Shown here piece after piece: positions 63,228-64,000 of a stretch of 64,000 nucleotides of DNA. The notes beneath the pieces were generated by a model. It was given only the letters and a program-made list of their open reading frames with translations. It made no database searches and was not told the DNA's origin. A program made the position numbers and the translations under genes. The stretch comes from Chryseotalea sanaruensis (GTDB lineage Bacteria; Bacteroidota; Bacteroidia; Cytophagales; Cyclobacteriaceae), in the NCBI RefSeq assembly GCF_003990915.1, contig NZ_BHXQ01000001.1:551402-615401 (forward strand), in the 5' to 3' direction. Positions within the stretch are counted from its first letter, which is position 1, and each line of letters opens with the position of its first letter.

Positions 63228-64000
63228 TTATGAGAGCTTAATATTTTTCGAATGAAATACCTGATCATGATCATCGATAATGATGCAGGCAATGTCTTTT
63301 AACTGATCAATCAGATACAATCCTTTTTTTACACCCATCACTGTAATGGGAGTAGCCATAGCATCTGCCAGCTCAGCGCTTTTGCAAATGATAGTTGTGC
63401 TTTTTATGCCGTGTACTGGATATCCTGTACGGGGATCGATATTGTGTGAGTACTTCTTACCATCAATAATCACAAACTTCTCGTAGTTGCCGGAGGTAGC
63501 AATTGAGGCATCCTTTAATTCAAGTGAAGCGAAAGGCATATGTTTGTTTTGTGGATCGGCAATACCCACTGTCCAGTTTTTTCCGTCAGGCTGGGTTCCC
63601 CAAACAGTTAAATCGCCAGAGGCATTTACAATTCCGCTCACAACGCCTGATTGTTGCAAAACATGCTTGGCACGATCTGCTGCATAACCTTTTCCTATAC
63701 CACCAAAACCTATGCGTGTGCCAATTTGCTTCACGAATACGGTTTGATTCTCCTTGTTGAGAATGACGTGCTGGTAACCAATTCGATTTACAGCATTTTT
63801 GGCATCTTCTGGTTTAGGCAAGCTTTTCATTTGCGTATCAAAATTCCAAAACCGCTTATCCAGAGATCCATAGGTAATATCAAAAGCCCCTTGTGTAAGC
63901 CTCGAAATTTTCAGACTTCTTTCAATCAGGTCAAACACTTCACGATCTACGGCAACCGGTTTTATGCCTGCCTGTTCGTTAATCTGATTTGTCTGACTGG
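63228..64000 (-). CDS. apbE: FAD:protein FMN transferase (ApbE), N-terminus cut by window edge
   Basis: The frame is open through the right edge, so the N-terminus is missing; a GTG at 63938 is not the true start. Seen: NQINEQAGIKPVAVDREVFDLIERSL and QGAFDITYGSLD, GFGGIGKGYAADRAKHVL, NASGDLTVWG, and HNIDPRTGYPVHG with the final AELADAMATPITVMG; the metal- and FAD-binding residues of the family are present. ApbE attaches FMN covalently to Thr/Ser of extracytoplasmic redox proteins. No flavinylation motif is obvious in the DUF4266 neighbour. The target protein is not in the window. Confidence 0.92.
   Translation of the reverse strand, partial: SQTNQINEQAGIKPVAVDREVFDLIERSLKISRLTQGAFDITYGSLDKRFWNFDTQMKSLPKPEDAKNAVNRIGYQHVILNKENQTVFVKQIGTRIGFGGIGKGYAADRAKHVLQQSGVVSGIVNASGDLTVWGTQPDGKNWTVGIADPQNKHMPFASLELKDASIATSGNYEKFVIIDGKKYSHNIDPRTGYPVHGIKSTTIICKSAELADAMATPITVMGVKKGLYLIDQLKDIACIIIDDHDQVFHSKNIKLS

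Overview
The window is chromosomal DNA of a Bacteroidota bacterium, most likely of the order Cytophagales. The evidence is a SusC/SusD pair with surface glycan lipoproteins, a type IX secretion C-terminal sorting domain, PorE-like OmpA proteins, 7TMR-DISM and TPR histidine kinases, group II truncated haemoglobin, and promoters of the Bacteroidota form (TTG/TTTG, about 20 bases, then TAnnTTTG). The DNA is moderately AT-rich throughout. I saw no tRNA, rRNA, CRISPR array, prophage or intact insertion sequence. Genus-level placement is not possible from reading alone.

Layout. 0-3.7 kb: glutaryl-CoA dehydrogenase (cut by the left edge) is divergent from tryptophan 2,3-dioxygenase, two steps of tryptophan breakdown, followed by a MORN-type repeat surface protein. 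3.7-15.6 kb: mostly housekeeping genes: a COG2509 flavoprotein, an ABC-F ATPase, a flavin reductase, a secreted SGNH hydrolase with a T9SS tail, then a rightward run of a CxxC mini-protein, SemiSWEET, PurT, a methyltransferase, PBP1A and a nitronate monooxygenase-like enzyme. 15.7-26.4 kb: two large membrane histidine kinases bracket small genes (NTF2-like, DUF3820, WalJ-like hydrolase, globin, a 58-residue PspC protein, acyltransferase, TonB, sulfide:quinone reductase-like, TRIC channel, CheY-like regulator). 26.6-36.2 kb: a PIG-L deacetylase, a 39-residue membrane peptide and a sodium:solute symporter overlap as one unit; then DUF2911, Mpg glycosylase, an OmpA/PD40 protein and a ceramidase-like protein.

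36.2-38.6 kb is an accessory pocket. It holds four small orphan genes, two copies of a REPIN-like double palindrome, and several copies of a second hairpin family. 38.6-52.5 kb holds a rhodanese and a complete polysaccharide utilization locus transcribed leftward: SusC, SusD, a PKD lipoprotein, two GH16 endoglucanases and a GH3 glucosidase. A propeller/LuxR-type membrane regulator is transcribed divergently. The predicted substrate is a beta-1,3-glucan such as laminarin. A perfect 16-bp inverted repeat sits between the binding-protein half and the enzyme half.

52.5-64 kb: a 1125-residue PD40-propeller/amidohydrolase fusion with a strong terminator, a second DUF2911 protein, a PorE-architecture TPR-propeller-OmpA protein, and a leftward operon of ApbE (cut by the right edge), a DUF4266 lipoprotein, an LTA-synthase-like phosphotransferase, and an OmpR-family regulator with its kinase.

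The least explained items are the REPIN-like elements, the ApbE-DUF4266-LtaS-like-two-component cluster, the 39-residue peptide coupled to the symporter, and the intra-operonic hairpin of the glucan locus.
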